Under the pieces are notes generated by a model. That model worked only from the letters and a program-made list of their open reading frames with translations. It had not been told where the DNA came from and ran no database searches. From NCBI GenBank assembly GCA_003142375.1, contig PLME01000010.1, positions 56,857 to 106,163 of the forward strand: a stretch of DNA of 49,307 nucleotides, written 5' to 3'. Numbering within the stretch: position 1 is the first letter of the stretch; every line of letters starts with the position of its first letter. Shown here one piece after another: positions 1 to 8,605 of the stretch. The position numbers were made by a program, and so were the translations under genes. The stretch is from Dehalococcoidia bacterium (GTDB lineage: Bacteria > Chloroflexota > Dehalococcoidia > GIF9 > UBA5629).

Positions 1-192
1 GAGGAGCGCCGCCTCTGCTACGTAGGCATAACCCGGGCTATGGACACAGTCTACCTGACATACGCAGAAAAACGCCGCTCTTTTGGGGAGGTCAGCTACC
101 GCGTACCGTCGCGCTTTGTGCGCGAATTACCCCGGCATCTGATTACGGAGCGGGACTTGAGCATGCCCGGGAAAACCAAACTTGAAAAATAG
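1..192 (+). CDS. UvrD/PcrA-type DNA helicase, C-terminal fragment
   Basis: Only the last 63 codons are in the window; the frame is open from base 1 and ends in TAG. The fragment starts with EERRLCYVGITRA, which matches helicase motif VI of superfamily 1A helicases (UvrD/PcrA/Rep), where the arginine contacts ATP. It is followed by a SRFVRELP segment, also typical of this family just after motif VI. These enzymes unwind DNA 3'-5' in repair and replication restart. The tail after motif VI is short (about 50 residues), so a long PcrA-like C-terminal extension is absent. The exact subfamily cannot be decided from this piece. Confidence 0.85.
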   Translation, partial: EERRLCYVGITRAMDTVYLTYAEKRRSFGEVSYRVPSRFVRELPRHLITERDLSMPGKTKLEK

Positions 193-221
193 TCTCCGGC
201 AAGGGTCGTTTGTAGAAAGAT

Positions 222-1118
222 TTATGCCGGCCCTAATTTATACAGCCCGTCTATCTTCACAATAGCAGCGCCGCCGAAGATAACCCTTAACTTGCCCTTA
301 TTTTTCACCGTGGATAATTTTACTGTGTTGGGTTGCTCAAAGCTGTTGTTCTGTTCAATAGCTAAGCTGCCGCCGTCCCAGTCACTCTTCTTCAACAAAT
401 AGTAACCGAAAGCAGAATTTCCTGCGCCCGTGGCTGGGTCCTCCAGGTAGCCGTATTTAGGAGCAAATACCCGGGTCCTGTAATCGCTGTTTTTGCCGGC
501 GGTTTCCCGGGTAAAGACCAGCACAATATCCACGCCGTTATCCAGGCAAAAGGCCTTTAATTTAGGTTCGTCCGGCTTTATGGCAAGACAAGCACTGAGC
601 CCTGATATGGGAACTATCAATGTATTCAATCCGGCATTAATCAATGCTGGCTCGGAAACGGTTGCGATGTGGCTTTCATCGATGCCGAGTGCAGCGCTAA
701 TTTCTCCTGCCTTTAAAATGAGGGCGTTATACTTCGGCTCCGGAGCTGTGATATAAACACAGTCTTCCGTTTCCAGCCGGTTATAGACCTGCAGGTATTC
801 GTCTTTCACGCGTATATCAATGACATCACGTCTGCGCAAACCGGGATGGGTGCTTATGTAATCGTACATAGCGGCAATTGTTCCGTGGCCGCAAAAGTCG
901 ACCTCGCATTCTGCGGAATAGTATTTGAAGAAGATACCGTCTTTCTCTGTAAACAGGTAAACGACCTCGTTGACAAAGCCCTTCAATTCCCTGGCGATAA
1001 GCTGCATTTCCTCCTCCGAGATATCCCCTGTTTTGCTCAAACATATACAGCCGGCGGGGTTCCCGGCAGATGTCCCTGTTGTGAAAGCGTCGATTTTCTT
1101 GAAAAGAAAGGTTTTCAT
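222..1118 (-). CDS. PhzF-family isomerase/epimerase (paralogue 1)
   Basis: A 298-residue protein of the PhzF/diaminopimelate-epimerase-like fold. It opens with KKIDAFTTGTSAGNPAG, has the family glutamate in NEVVYLF, the CGHGTIAA loop around residue 77 and the DPATGAGNSAFGYYLL segment near the C-terminus. PhzF-like proteins catalyse proton shifts in small-molecule metabolism, and most have no known substrate. The ATG follows an AGAGG ribosome site. It lies downstream of a second PhzF gene on the same strand with a gap of about 50 bases, so the two are probably co-transcribed. The two proteins differ at nearly every motif (GHGTIAA against GHPTLAA), so this is an old duplication or two separate acquisitions. 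The substrate is unknown. Confidence 0.85.
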   Translation of the reverse strand: MKTFLFKKIDAFTTGTSAGNPAGCICLSKTGDISEEEMQLIARELKGFVNEVVYLFTEKDGIFFKYYSAECEVDFCGHGTIAAMYDYISTHPGLRRRDVIDIRVKDEYLQVYNRLETEDCVYITAPEPKYNALILKAGEISAALGIDESHIATVSEPALINAGLNTLIVPISGLSACLAIKPDEPKLKAFCLDNGVDIVLVFTRETAGKNSDYRTRVFAPKYGYLEDPATGAGNSAFGYYLLKKSDWDGGSLAIEQNNSFEQPNTVKLSTVKNKGKLRVIFGGAAIVKIDGLYKLGPA

Positions 1119-1167
1119 GCTAAAACCTCTTGTATCAGATTTATGATATGCTCCGAAATCCGGAATA

Positions 1168-1947
1168 TTAAATGCTGATCGTGCCTTTTAAAAAGGGGAT
1201 GGCCCTCCCGCTGATCTCCACCCTGTCGCCCAGGTAGCGGCAAAACAGTTCTCCACGCCGTTGGGACAACTGATAAGCGTGCAGAGTGTCCTTTTTCAAA
1301 CGCCTGGCCCAGTAGGGGATCAGTGTAGAATGGGCGGAGCCGGTGACCGGGTCCTCGTTTATTCCCACAGAGGGGGCAAAAAACCTGGACACGAAATCCG
1401 CTTCATCTCCCGGCGCAGAAATAATTATTCCAAGGCAGTCGAGCTTCTTAAGAAGCTCGAAGTCCGGTTTTATTGACAGAATTTCTTCCTCGCTGGCATA
1501 GACAGCCAGGTAGTCCCTGGTCTTATAGAGCTCCGACGGTCTTTTTCTAAGCCCCTGGTTAATTATTTCATTTTCCCCAGCATCTACCGGTTCCATGGCC
1601 GGAAAATTCATTTTTATTAGGTCGTCCTCTCTGGTAATAACCAGTTCGCCGCTTTTTGATGAAAATATGATGCTGTCTTCTTTCTGATTTATAAAGTTAA
1701 AGATAACATAGGCGGCAGCCAGTGTGGGGTGACCGGCCAGCTCGATCTCGATTTTGGGTGTAAACCAGCGTATCTCGTAACCTTTCCTGCTTTTTACAAA
1801 AAAGACGGTCTCAGACAGGTTATTCTCCGCGGCGATCTTTTGCATCAAGCCATCATCAATCCATGCTTCGAGAGGGCATACAGCAGCAGGATTGCCTCCG
1901 AAAATTCGGCCCGTGAACGCATCGATTTGATATAGCGGTATCTCCAT
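1168..1947 (-). CDS. PhzF-family isomerase/epimerase (paralogue 2)
   Basis: A 259-residue PhzF-family protein, slightly short for the family. Visible motifs are the YQIDAFTGRIFGGNPAAV start, the catalytic-type glutamate in NNLSETVFF, AGHPTLAAA and EDPVTGSAHS near the C-terminus. The frame stays open further upstream, but the ATG at 1947 is preferred: it has a GAGGT site at good distance, and the family N-terminus begins exactly there. It is the first gene of a two-gene PhzF cluster and is divergent from the GH1 gene. Role inferred only as a small-molecule isomerase; no phenazine genes are nearby. Confidence 0.88.
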   Translation of the reverse strand: MEIPLYQIDAFTGRIFGGNPAAVCPLEAWIDDGLMQKIAAENNLSETVFFVKSRKGYEIRWFTPKIEIELAGHPTLAAAYVIFNFINQKEDSIIFSSKSGELVITREDDLIKMNFPAMEPVDAGENEIINQGLRKRPSELYKTRDYLAVYASEEEILSIKPDFELLKKLDCLGIIISAPGDEADFVSRFFAPSVGINEDPVTGSAHSTLIPYWARRLKKDTLHAYQLSQRRGELFCRYLGDRVEISGRAIPFLKGTISI

Positions 1948-2114
1948 CTTGTTACCTCGTTTTTGATATGAGTTGAATGGCGGGGTTATGGTGTATGTAT
2001 GGATTATATCCAATCCGGCACAGCTTTGTACATCAGCCCGCACAAAAATTTAACCGGAGAATAATTTATAATAGTAGCTTAAAGTGATCCCAACCGCTAT
2101 TAAATTAAGGAACG

Positions 2115-3485
2115 ATGCACATGAATAACGGTACCCGTCCGCTGCAATTTCCCGAAGGCTTCCTGTGGGGTGTCGGCACGTCCGCCTACCAGGTTGAGGG
2201 AGACAGCATCAACACACAATGGTACGAGTTTGAGAACGGCGGCAGAATAAAAACCGGCGATCGCAGCGGCAAGGCGGCCGATTGGTGGAAGAATGCGGAG
2301 CAGGATTTCGATATCGCACAGAGTATGGGATTGAACTCCCTTCGCCTCTCAGTAAGCTGGGCCAGGATCGAGCCCGAAGAGGGCGTCTTTAATCCCGAGG
2401 CCATCGAGCGCTACCGCCAGATGCTGGCCGCGCTTATCGAGCGCAATATCCGGCCCATGGTCTGCCTGCATCACTTCTCACACCCTGTATGGTTCGAGAA
2501 AAAAGGCGCATTTTTGTCAAAGAGTTGCGTTGAGGACTTCGGACGGTTTGTGAAGTTTACCGTAACGGAGCTTTATGATCTGTGCAGCGATTGGATTACC
2601 TTTAACGAGCCCAACGTTTATGCCCTGGAGGGCTACCTGGAAGGCGACCACCCGCCTGCCAAAGCGGGCCACCCTTTACTGTACTTCAAGGCTCTGGGGA
2701 ATATGGGCCGCTGCCACGCTGCTGCCTACTATACCATCCACAAACTGCAACACGATGCCATGGTGAGCTTCACCAACCACTTCATCATCTTCACCGAGAT
2801 AAAAAACCATATGTTCGACAGGCTGGCCGCCCGTATTGCCAGCGATTCCTTTAACAACGTTTTTATCAATATGATCACGGGCAAGAAGGTTCCCCTCTTG
2901 AACAACCTGCTCGGCAACTGCGAACATGTCAGGGATACTTGGGACTTTGTCGGTGTGAATATCTACGGCGGCGCCGACGTCAGCTTCGATATTACCAAGC
3001 CGGGCATGGCTTTTGTGCGGCGCATCGAGCCTAAGGGAAAGCCTACAGGGGACCTGGACCCCGGCGGCAAAGCCATGTTCGGCGAGATATACCCGCAGGG
3101 CATAGCCATAGTTGTGGATAAGCTGGCCAAACATGACAAGCCTTTTTTCATATTGGAAAACGGCGTGCCCGACAGGGAGGATAAGTTGAGGCCCTGGGTC
3201 ATAGCCAAAGCGGCACGCACTATGTACGATCTCATTCAGAAGGGCTACGATGTCATCGGCTATCATCACTGGACGCTGGTAGACAATTTCGAATGGGCGC
3301 TGGGCTACTCTATGAAATTCGGCCTGGTAGAAATGGACCCCGTGACTCAGCAAAGAAAGCCGCGCCCCTCAGCATCATTCTATTCCGAGATCGCCAAGGC
3401 CAACGCCCTCACCCCGGCCATGGTCAAGAAATACCTGCCGGAAGCCCTGGACGAGATTTTCCCTGAAGATAAAGACCAAAAATAA
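2115..3485 (+). CDS. Glycoside hydrolase family 1 (beta-glucosidase-like)
   Basis: A 456-residue GH1 enzyme of normal family length. The acid/base glutamate is in TFNEPN (Glu165) and the nucleophile in FILENG (Glu348). The N-terminal FPEGFLWGVGTSAYQVEG and the C-terminal HHWTLVDNFEWALGY segments form the usual substrate pocket. GH1 retaining enzymes cleave beta-glucosides, beta-galactosides or their 6-phosphates. No signal peptide is seen, so it should be cytoplasmic. An AAGGA site precedes the ATG; an ATG two codons later is possible. A sugar-hydrolysing gene is somewhat unexpected beside acetogenic-type metabolism. No sugar transporter is nearby. Substrate not assignable from sequence alone. 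Confidence 0.9.
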   Translation: MHMNNGTRPLQFPEGFLWGVGTSAYQVEGDSINTQWYEFENGGRIKTGDRSGKAADWWKNAEQDFDIAQSMGLNSLRLSVSWARIEPEEGVFNPEAIERYRQMLAALIERNIRPMVCLHHFSHPVWFEKKGAFLSKSCVEDFGRFVKFTVTELYDLCSDWITFNEPNVYALEGYLEGDHPPAKAGHPLLYFKALGNMGRCHAAAYYTIHKLQHDAMVSFTNHFIIFTEIKNHMFDRLAARIASDSFNNVFINMITGKKVPLLNNLLGNCEHVRDTWDFVGVNIYGGADVSFDITKPGMAFVRRIEPKGKPTGDLDPGGKAMFGEIYPQGIAIVVDKLAKHDKPFFILENGVPDREDKLRPWVIAKAARTMYDLIQKGYDVIGYHHWTLVDNFEWALGYSMKFGLVEMDPVTQQRKPRPSASFYSEIAKANALTPAMVKKYLPEALDEIFPEDKDQK

Positions 3486-3589
3486 TCGCCGGCGGAACAT
3501 GTTGACCGCCGATATGACAGTTTGTTATTATTGAAATGAACCACGTTTGAAACAGGCGCTATAAAATCGACCTTAATAAGGGGGTTTAT

Positions 3590-4681
3590 ATGATAGGTTT
3601 CAGTCCTTCCGAAGAACAAAATATGATCGTCAACACGGTCAAACAGTTCGCCACCGACGTCATGCGCAAAAAATTCCGGGATTGCGATGAAGCCGGGGAG
3701 ATCCCGGCGGAAATAATCGACGGCGCCTGGGAGCTGGGACTGGTCGCTAGTTGCATCCCCGAACAGCTCGGGGGCGCAGGCTGGGAGCATTCGGCCTTAA
3801 CCGGCACGCTGCTGGCTGAGGAATTGGCCTGGGGAGACCTCTCGATGGCCATGCATATCTTGGCCCCATCCCTGGCCATTCTTCCCATTGTTGAAATGGG
3901 CACCGAGGAGCAGAAAAAGAAATACCTGCCTGCCCTGTGCGGCAACAAGTTCACCGCCGCTACCGCCGCCTTCATCGAACCGCTTTACGATTTCGACCCC
4001 AACGAGTTCAGCACGACTGCCAAACGTAACAGCGGGTATACGCTCAACGGTCAGAAATGCTATGTCCCACTGGCCGCCGGGGCGGATTTCATTCTGGTGT
4101 ACGCCGGAGAGGGAGAGGAAAGGCAGTGCTTCATTGTGGAAAAGGGCACTAAGGGACTTGAGATCGGAGAGCGTGAGCAAAACATGGGCATAAAGGCCCT
4201 GGCCACATACGAGTTAAACCTTAAGGATTGTAAGGTGCCCGCTGAGAACCGCCTGGGCGGGAAAAAGGGCAGCGATTTCAACCGCCTGGCCAATCTCTCA
4301 CGCGTAGCGCTGGCCTCCATGGCAGTGGGCGTAGCACGCGCCTCATTCGAGTTTTCACGTGACTACGCCAAGGAGCGTCACGCCTTCGGAGAACCCATCG
4401 CCTCCCGACAGGCCATCGCCTTCATGCTGGCCGATATGGCCATCGAAGTCGATGCCGCCAGGCTGCTCAACTGGGAAGCCGCCTGGAAGCTGGATAGAAA
4501 TGAGGATGCCACCCGCGAGGCCTGCCTTGCCAAGTCGTATGCCGACAATATGGTGATGCTGGTGACCGACTATGGGGTACAGGTGATGGGCGGACATGGA
4601 TACGTCAGGGACAATCCTGTAGAGCTCTGGTTCAGAAATGCCCGCGGTTTCACCACCTTCACCGGCATGGCCATTGTATAA
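3590..4681 (+). CDS. Acyl-CoA dehydrogenase-family protein, first of a pair
   Basis: A 363-residue protein of the acyl-CoA dehydrogenase fold. It has the N-terminal helical domain, a middle beta domain, and a C-terminal domain with RHAFGEPIASRQAIAFMLADM and MGGHGYVRDNPVE, which help bind FAD. The usual YEGT-type glutamate after that segment is missing: the protein ends ARGFTTFTGMAIV, so a threonine stands where most family members have the catalytic base. A G-rich ribosome site precedes the ATG. The next gene, 14 bases on, is a second acyl-CoA dehydrogenase that keeps the glutamate. The two may form a heteromer in which this subunit is structural or FAD-binding only (inference). The physiological acyl-CoA is unknown. 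Confidence 0.82.
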   Translation: MIGFSPSEEQNMIVNTVKQFATDVMRKKFRDCDEAGEIPAEIIDGAWELGLVASCIPEQLGGAGWEHSALTGTLLAEELAWGDLSMAMHILAPSLAILPIVEMGTEEQKKKYLPALCGNKFTAATAAFIEPLYDFDPNEFSTTAKRNSGYTLNGQKCYVPLAAGADFILVYAGEGEERQCFIVEKGTKGLEIGEREQNMGIKALATYELNLKDCKVPAENRLGGKKGSDFNRLANLSRVALASMAVGVARASFEFSRDYAKERHAFGEPIASRQAIAFMLADMAIEVDAARLLNWEAAWKLDRNEDATREACLAKSYADNMVMLVTDYGVQVMGGHGYVRDNPVELWFRNARGFTTFTGMAIV

Positions 4682-4695
4682 GGAGGAATGCACCG

Positions 4696-5877
4696 ATGAT
4701 AGATTTTGAAATTTCAGCCGAAGATAAAGTTAAGGTCGAAGAAGCGCACGAGATAGCACAGAACCTTTTCCGGCCGATCAGCCGCTACTATGATGAGCAT
4801 GAACACGAAGACCCCATGGACCTGATAGACACCATGTGGAAGATGCGCGGCAAGGGATTCCTGACCGGGCTGGGCATAACAGGAGCATTGATGGTGGAGG
4901 AGCTCTGCTGGGGAGACGCGGGGCTTTACCTTGCCAGCCCCGGGCCGGGGCTGGGCGGCGCAGCGGTATTTGCCGCAGGCACGCAGGAGCAATGGGGCCG
5001 CTTCCTGGCCCGCTACGGCGAGGGAAAACCGAAATGGGGCGCTATGGCCATGACGGAGCCGGGCTGCGGCTCGGATACGTCAGCCATCCAGGCTACCGCC
5101 GTACGGGACGGCGATTACTGGGTGCTCAACGGAGAGAAGATTTTTGTGACCATGGGTCGGCGGGCGCTTGAGCTTTCCGAAGGCATCATCGTTGTCTGGG
5201 CCACGGTGGATAAATCGGCCGGCAGGGCCGGCATGAAGTCCTTCGTGGTCGAAGCGGGAACGCCGGGCATGAAGGTCGAAAAGCAGGAGAAAAAGCTGGG
5301 GATCAAGGCCAGCGATACGGTTACAGTGGTATTCGATAACTGCCGCATCCCCTTCAACAACATTCTGGGCAAGGCCGAGATCAAGACCAAGACCGAAGGT
5401 TTCAAGGGAGCTATGGCTACCTTCGATGTCACACGTCCGCTGGTAGCCGCCCAGGCGCTGGGTGTTACCAGGGCCGCATTGGATATGCTCAGGGATGAGC
5501 TGACCAAGCGGGGCATCAAGGTCCGCTATGACGTCCCGCGCAGCAAGCAGACGGCCATCGAGAGGGATTTCATGGAGATGGAGTCCAACTGGAGGGCGGC
5601 CCACCTGCTGGTGATACGAGCCATGTGGCAACTGCAGGGTGGAACCCCCAATGCGCTGGAAGCGTCGATGGCCAAGGCCAAAGCCGGGCGCGCTGCCACG
5701 TTGATCACACAGAGGGCCGTCGAGCTGATGGGCCCGCTGGGCTACTCACGCAAACTGCTGTTCGAGAAGTTCATGCGGGACGCCAAGATCAATGATATCT
5801 TCGAAGGCACCGGCCAGATCAACACGCTGGTCGTGGCGCGCCGCTTGCTCGGTTACTCCAGGGACCAGCTTAAATAA
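4696..5877 (+). CDS. Acyl-CoA dehydrogenase, second of a pair
   Basis: A 393-residue acyl-CoA dehydrogenase. The middle domain carries MAMTEPGCGSDTS, the flavin/substrate loop of the family, and the C-terminus has AVELMGPLGYSRK and IFEGTGQINTLV, with the likely catalytic glutamate in FEGT. These FAD enzymes insert an alpha-beta double bond into acyl-CoA and pass electrons to an electron-transfer flavoprotein; no etf genes are in the window. The start has an AGGAGG site inside the gap after the upstream paralogue, so the two are co-transcribed and probably made together. It ends three bases before a convergent MBL-fold gene. Confidence 0.9.
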   Translation: MIDFEISAEDKVKVEEAHEIAQNLFRPISRYYDEHEHEDPMDLIDTMWKMRGKGFLTGLGITGALMVEELCWGDAGLYLASPGPGLGGAAVFAAGTQEQWGRFLARYGEGKPKWGAMAMTEPGCGSDTSAIQATAVRDGDYWVLNGEKIFVTMGRRALELSEGIIVVWATVDKSAGRAGMKSFVVEAGTPGMKVEKQEKKLGIKASDTVTVVFDNCRIPFNNILGKAEIKTKTEGFKGAMATFDVTRPLVAAQALGVTRAALDMLRDELTKRGIKVRYDVPRSKQTAIERDFMEMESNWRAAHLLVIRAMWQLQGGTPNALEASMAKAKAGRAATLITQRAVELMGPLGYSRKLLFEKFMRDAKINDIFEGTGQINTLVVARRLLGYSRDQLK

Positions 5878-5880
5878 CGA

Positions 5881-6564
5881 TCATTTGAAGAATCTGCGCC
5901 GGACCGACTGGGCTGTAAAAGGCCCGCCGTGTCCGGCGTATATTATTTTCGGCTGCAGGTCGAGCACCTTTTGTATACTCTGCAAAAGCTGCTCTACGCT
6001 CGCTGCAAAATAGGGGAAACCCGGCGCTGCAGGCCTGATAAGTCCGCCGAAGATAAGGTCGCCGACCAGGACCTCCCCGGTTTCGAGTGTGATGGATATG
6101 CCGCCGGGTGTGTGGCCGGGGGTCATGATTATCTTCCCTTTAACCCCGTACTTTGCCAGGTCCGTCTCGCTTTCTATCAAAATATCCGGCGCCAGGCCCG
6201 TCACCACGGGCTTTTTTATCATCTTTGATAGTGCTTCCATGGTCTTGCCTTTAGTACCCACCGGCACAAGCGGCGGATTACCGCCACTTTTGAGGTATTC
6301 GGCATCGGCTTTATGTATTGCTATAGGCGCCCCTGTTTTTTGCTTCATAGCAGCTACGCTGCCAATATGGTCCTGGTGACAATGCGTGATTATAATCAGG
6401 GATATATCGCCGGGATTGATCCCGTTCTCTTCCATTGACTGCAATATGCGGGCATCGTAGCCGGGCAGTCCCGTATCTATCAGGATGGGCTTATCCCCCC
6501 GGATAATATAGGAATTGACCATGGGCGTTGTTATGGGAATGACCGCCTGCTTGCTTTCCGCCAT
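5881..6564 (-). CDS. MBL-fold metallo-hydrolase
   Basis: A 227-residue metallo-beta-lactamase-fold protein. The metal-binding signature THCHQDHIGS (HxHxDH) is intact, followed by TPGHTPGGISI, the bridging aspartate region GDLIFGG and the last histidine in YAGHGG. It resembles glyoxalase-II-like or lactonase-like members, but no substrate can be assigned. The start is well supported by an AAGGAGG site. It lies just downstream of the thioredoxin-like and PPC genes on the same strand (gap about 22 bases), so the three are probably one operon. It is convergent with the acyl-CoA dehydrogenase pair. Confidence 0.85.
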   Translation of the reverse strand: MAESKQAVIPITTPMVNSYIIRGDKPILIDTGLPGYDARILQSMEENGINPGDISLIIITHCHQDHIGSVAAMKQKTGAPIAIHKADAEYLKSGGNPPLVPVGTKGKTMEALSKMIKKPVVTGLAPDILIESETDLAKYGVKGKIIMTPGHTPGGISITLETGEVLVGDLIFGGLIRPAAPGFPYFAASVEQLLQSIQKVLDLQPKIIYAGHGGPFTAQSVRRRFFK

Positions 6565-6586
6565 CTGCGACCTCCTTAAATATTGA

Positions 6587-7135
6587 CTATCCCAGGATTG
6601 AATCTATCTTTTGCTGCAATGCCCCTTCCGGCAAGGCTCCCACGCTCCTGTCGATTTCCTCTCCACCCTTGAAGAAGACCAGCAGGGGAATGCTCATGGC
6701 ATCGTACCTGGCAGCGGGTGCGGGGTTTTCATCGACATTGATTTTGCAGAATTTCAGACGTCCGGCGTAGCGCCCCGACAGCTTCTCCATAATAGGCGAT
6801 ATCATGCGGCAGGGACCGCACCAGGACGCCCAGAAGTCCACCACTACGGGCAGGCTGCTGTGGATGACCTCCCTCTCAAATGAAGATTCGTCTACTTCTA
6901 AAACGCCCGCCCCGGCGTCCTTAATCCGTACGGCAATCAAAATATCGCCCGGCCGACCATCCGTTACCAGCAGGGCATTGGTCAGCTTGACTACAGTGCC
7001 CTCTCCGGAGCCGGGTGGAATGGTCACCTCAAGCTTCTTGCCCTGTCTGTTTAACAGTTTTTTAGTGCCTGATCCGGCTTCCTCCGGGCTCAATGACATC
7101 TCATAGCGCACTTCGCTGTCAAATCCCGTGCCCAT
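6587..7135 (-). CDS. Thioredoxin with DnaJ-C-terminal-like N-terminal domain
   Basis: A 182-residue two-part protein. Residues about 80-182 form a typical thioredoxin with FWASWCGPCRM (Cys106, Cys109) and the cis-proline region SIPLLVFF. Residues about 8-72 (LSPEEAGSGTKKLL, then a VTIPPGSGEGTVVKL segment and GDILIAVRI) look like a substrate-binding beta-sandwich of DnaJ/Hsp40 C-terminal domains, which is not a usual thioredoxin partner. Thioredoxins reduce disulfides in cytoplasmic proteins. The fusion suggests a reductase that first grips unfolded or aggregated clients (inference). The ATG has a GGGAG site. It sits in an operon with a PPC-domain gene upstream and the MBL gene downstream. Confidence 0.85.
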   Translation of the reverse strand: MGTGFDSEVRYEMSLSPEEAGSGTKKLLNRQGKKLEVTIPPGSGEGTVVKLTNALLVTDGRPGDILIAVRIKDAGAGVLEVDESSFEREVIHSSLPVVVDFWASWCGPCRMISPIMEKLSGRYAGRLKFCKINVDENPAPAARYDAMSIPLLVFFKGGEEIDRSVGALPEGALQQKIDSILG

Positions 7136-7156
7136 AGCTCCCCGTCCTCTCTTTGA

Positions 7157-7615
7157 TTACCTCTTCTTTTTACATTTGGGCTGGAGAAGCTCAAACCCGC
7201 TTTCCGCGTCCGGCAGCCTGGCAACGTCGGCGCCCAGTATCTCGTAAAGCACTACCTCGCCCACCAGCCAGGTTTTAACGCCCAGGCGTAAACATCCGGT
7301 CATGGTGCGGCCGGCCCGCCCGAGAGCAGCATGGATATGCAGAGAAGGCTTGCCCTTTTTATCCGGTGCCAGCACCCCTACTCCTACCACCTCGTGAACG
7401 CCATCGATGGGCAGTATCATGGGATCGGGTGGCATCATGCTATTCTTGCGCGGCCCGACAACCATCTCTCCGCTACCTATACCCCCGATCATCACGGCCT
7501 GCCCGGCGGTAACCTTATGCTCCTGGGCGAATTTCTCTATGCATGCCGGTAGCTTATCACCGTCCTCCAGCCTGATAATAAAGACCCGCCCTATTTTTCC
7601 TTCGCTGTAGATCAC
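7157..7615 (-). CDS. PPC (DUF296)-domain protein
   Basis: A 152-residue protein that is almost entirely a PPC/DUF296 domain. It starts with GRVFIIRLEDGDKL, continues with a conserved IGGIGSGEM turn, and has the metal-binding-type PSLHIHAALGRAG motif and a VGEVVLYEI strand. The domain forms trimers and occurs in plant AT-hook DNA-binding proteins and in stand-alone bacterial proteins of unknown function. There is no AT-hook here, but the C-terminus is basic (KCKKKR). The start codon is GTG, with a run of six G as ribosome site. It is the first gene of a likely operon with the thioredoxin fusion and the MBL hydrolase. Confidence 0.82.
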   Translation of the reverse strand: MIYSEGKIGRVFIIRLEDGDKLPACIEKFAQEHKVTAGQAVMIGGIGSGEMVVGPRKNSMMPPDPMILPIDGVHEVVGVGVLAPDKKGKPSLHIHAALGRAGRTMTGCLRLGVKTWLVGEVVLYEILGADVARLPDAESGFELLQPKCKKKR

Positions 7616-7800
7616 GCTATGCCCCCCTTTTCACCAACTTCCATTTTACTTAAATTAGGGATGTGCGAAAGGCACTGAACGCTAAAAATTGAGTTATTCC
7701 ACGATATGTCAATTAAGTTTTTTCACTCCAAGTTAAAGTCTATCAGGTGTAAAGGGTTAATTTCTAGCGGCAGGTTATCCGCACTAATCTTTCGGCAGGT

Positions 7801-8547
7801 TTAAGCTTGTATCTTTTCAAAGAGATACGTACCTACACCCAGGAATATCACGGCGACGATAACGATAACCATCATGTCCATGCCCATTCCGAAGCTGCCC
7901 ACGCCGCCCAGAGCCGAGCGTATACCATCGACACCGTAGGTTAACGGATCGATTCTCGTAACCACCTCCAGTGCAGTCGGCAAACCCTGCAGCGGAAATA
8001 GCGCACCCGAGAGGAAAAAAATCGGCATTACCATGAAGTTCATTATCAACTGGAATCCCTGCATATCTTCAATTATTGATGCTATGGCAACACCAAGAGA
8101 TGTAAAGAGCAGTGCAATGAGAATTATGAACAACAGGGCAACGGGCAGCATAAGCGGGTCGGAGATTTTAAAACCTACAAAGAGGGCGAGTACAAAAACA
8201 ATCACTCCCTGGATGGATGCAACAGTAGCTCCTCCTACCGTCTTGCCGAGCATGATTTGCCACCTGGGAACCGGGGCCACCATCGTCTCCTTGAGGAATC
8301 CGAACTGCTTGTCCCAGATGAGGTCGATGCCGGAAAAAATAGCGGTGAAGAGAACGCTCATCATGATTATTCCGGATGTCAGGAACTGGAGGTAGTTTCC
8401 CTGCCCGGCCTGCTGGAAAATAGCACCGAAGCCGAATCCAAAAACCAATAAAAACAATAATGGCTGACCGAGGGAACCGATAATGCGCGATTTAGCGCGA
8501 AAATACTTTTTTACTTGCCTGAGCCAGAGAATATATATTGTACTCAT
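7801..8547 (-). CDS. ABC-2 type transporter permease
   Basis: A 248-residue integral membrane protein with about six hydrophobic segments (for example around residues 29-48, 55-75, 105-125, 133-155, 165-185 and 225-242). It matches ABC-2 exporters such as DrrB/NodJ, including the GIDLIWDKQFGFLKE loop and the PLTYGVDGIR stretch near the C-terminus. Such permeases pair with one ATPase to export drugs, lipids or polysaccharides. The ATPase gene lies 58 bases upstream on the same strand. A GGAGG site precedes the ATG. Exported substrate unknown; drug or daunorubicin-type export is a family guess only. Confidence 0.9.
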   Translation of the reverse strand: MSTIYILWLRQVKKYFRAKSRIIGSLGQPLLFLLVFGFGFGAIFQQAGQGNYLQFLTSGIIMMSVLFTAIFSGIDLIWDKQFGFLKETMVAPVPRWQIMLGKTVGGATVASIQGVIVFVLALFVGFKISDPLMLPVALLFIILIALLFTSLGVAIASIIEDMQGFQLIMNFMVMPIFFLSGALFPLQGLPTALEVVTRIDPLTYGVDGIRSALGGVGSFGMGMDMMVIVIVAVIFLGVGTYLFEKIQA

Positions 8548-8605
8548 AAATAATACCTCCAGATATGGTGTGTTGATCTTAAGCGGAGAACAAACATTGT
8601 GCCCA

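Noticed and set aside
2676-3353. A 225-residue frame opposite the GH1 gene
   Set aside because: Antisense to a clear glycosidase and without family features.
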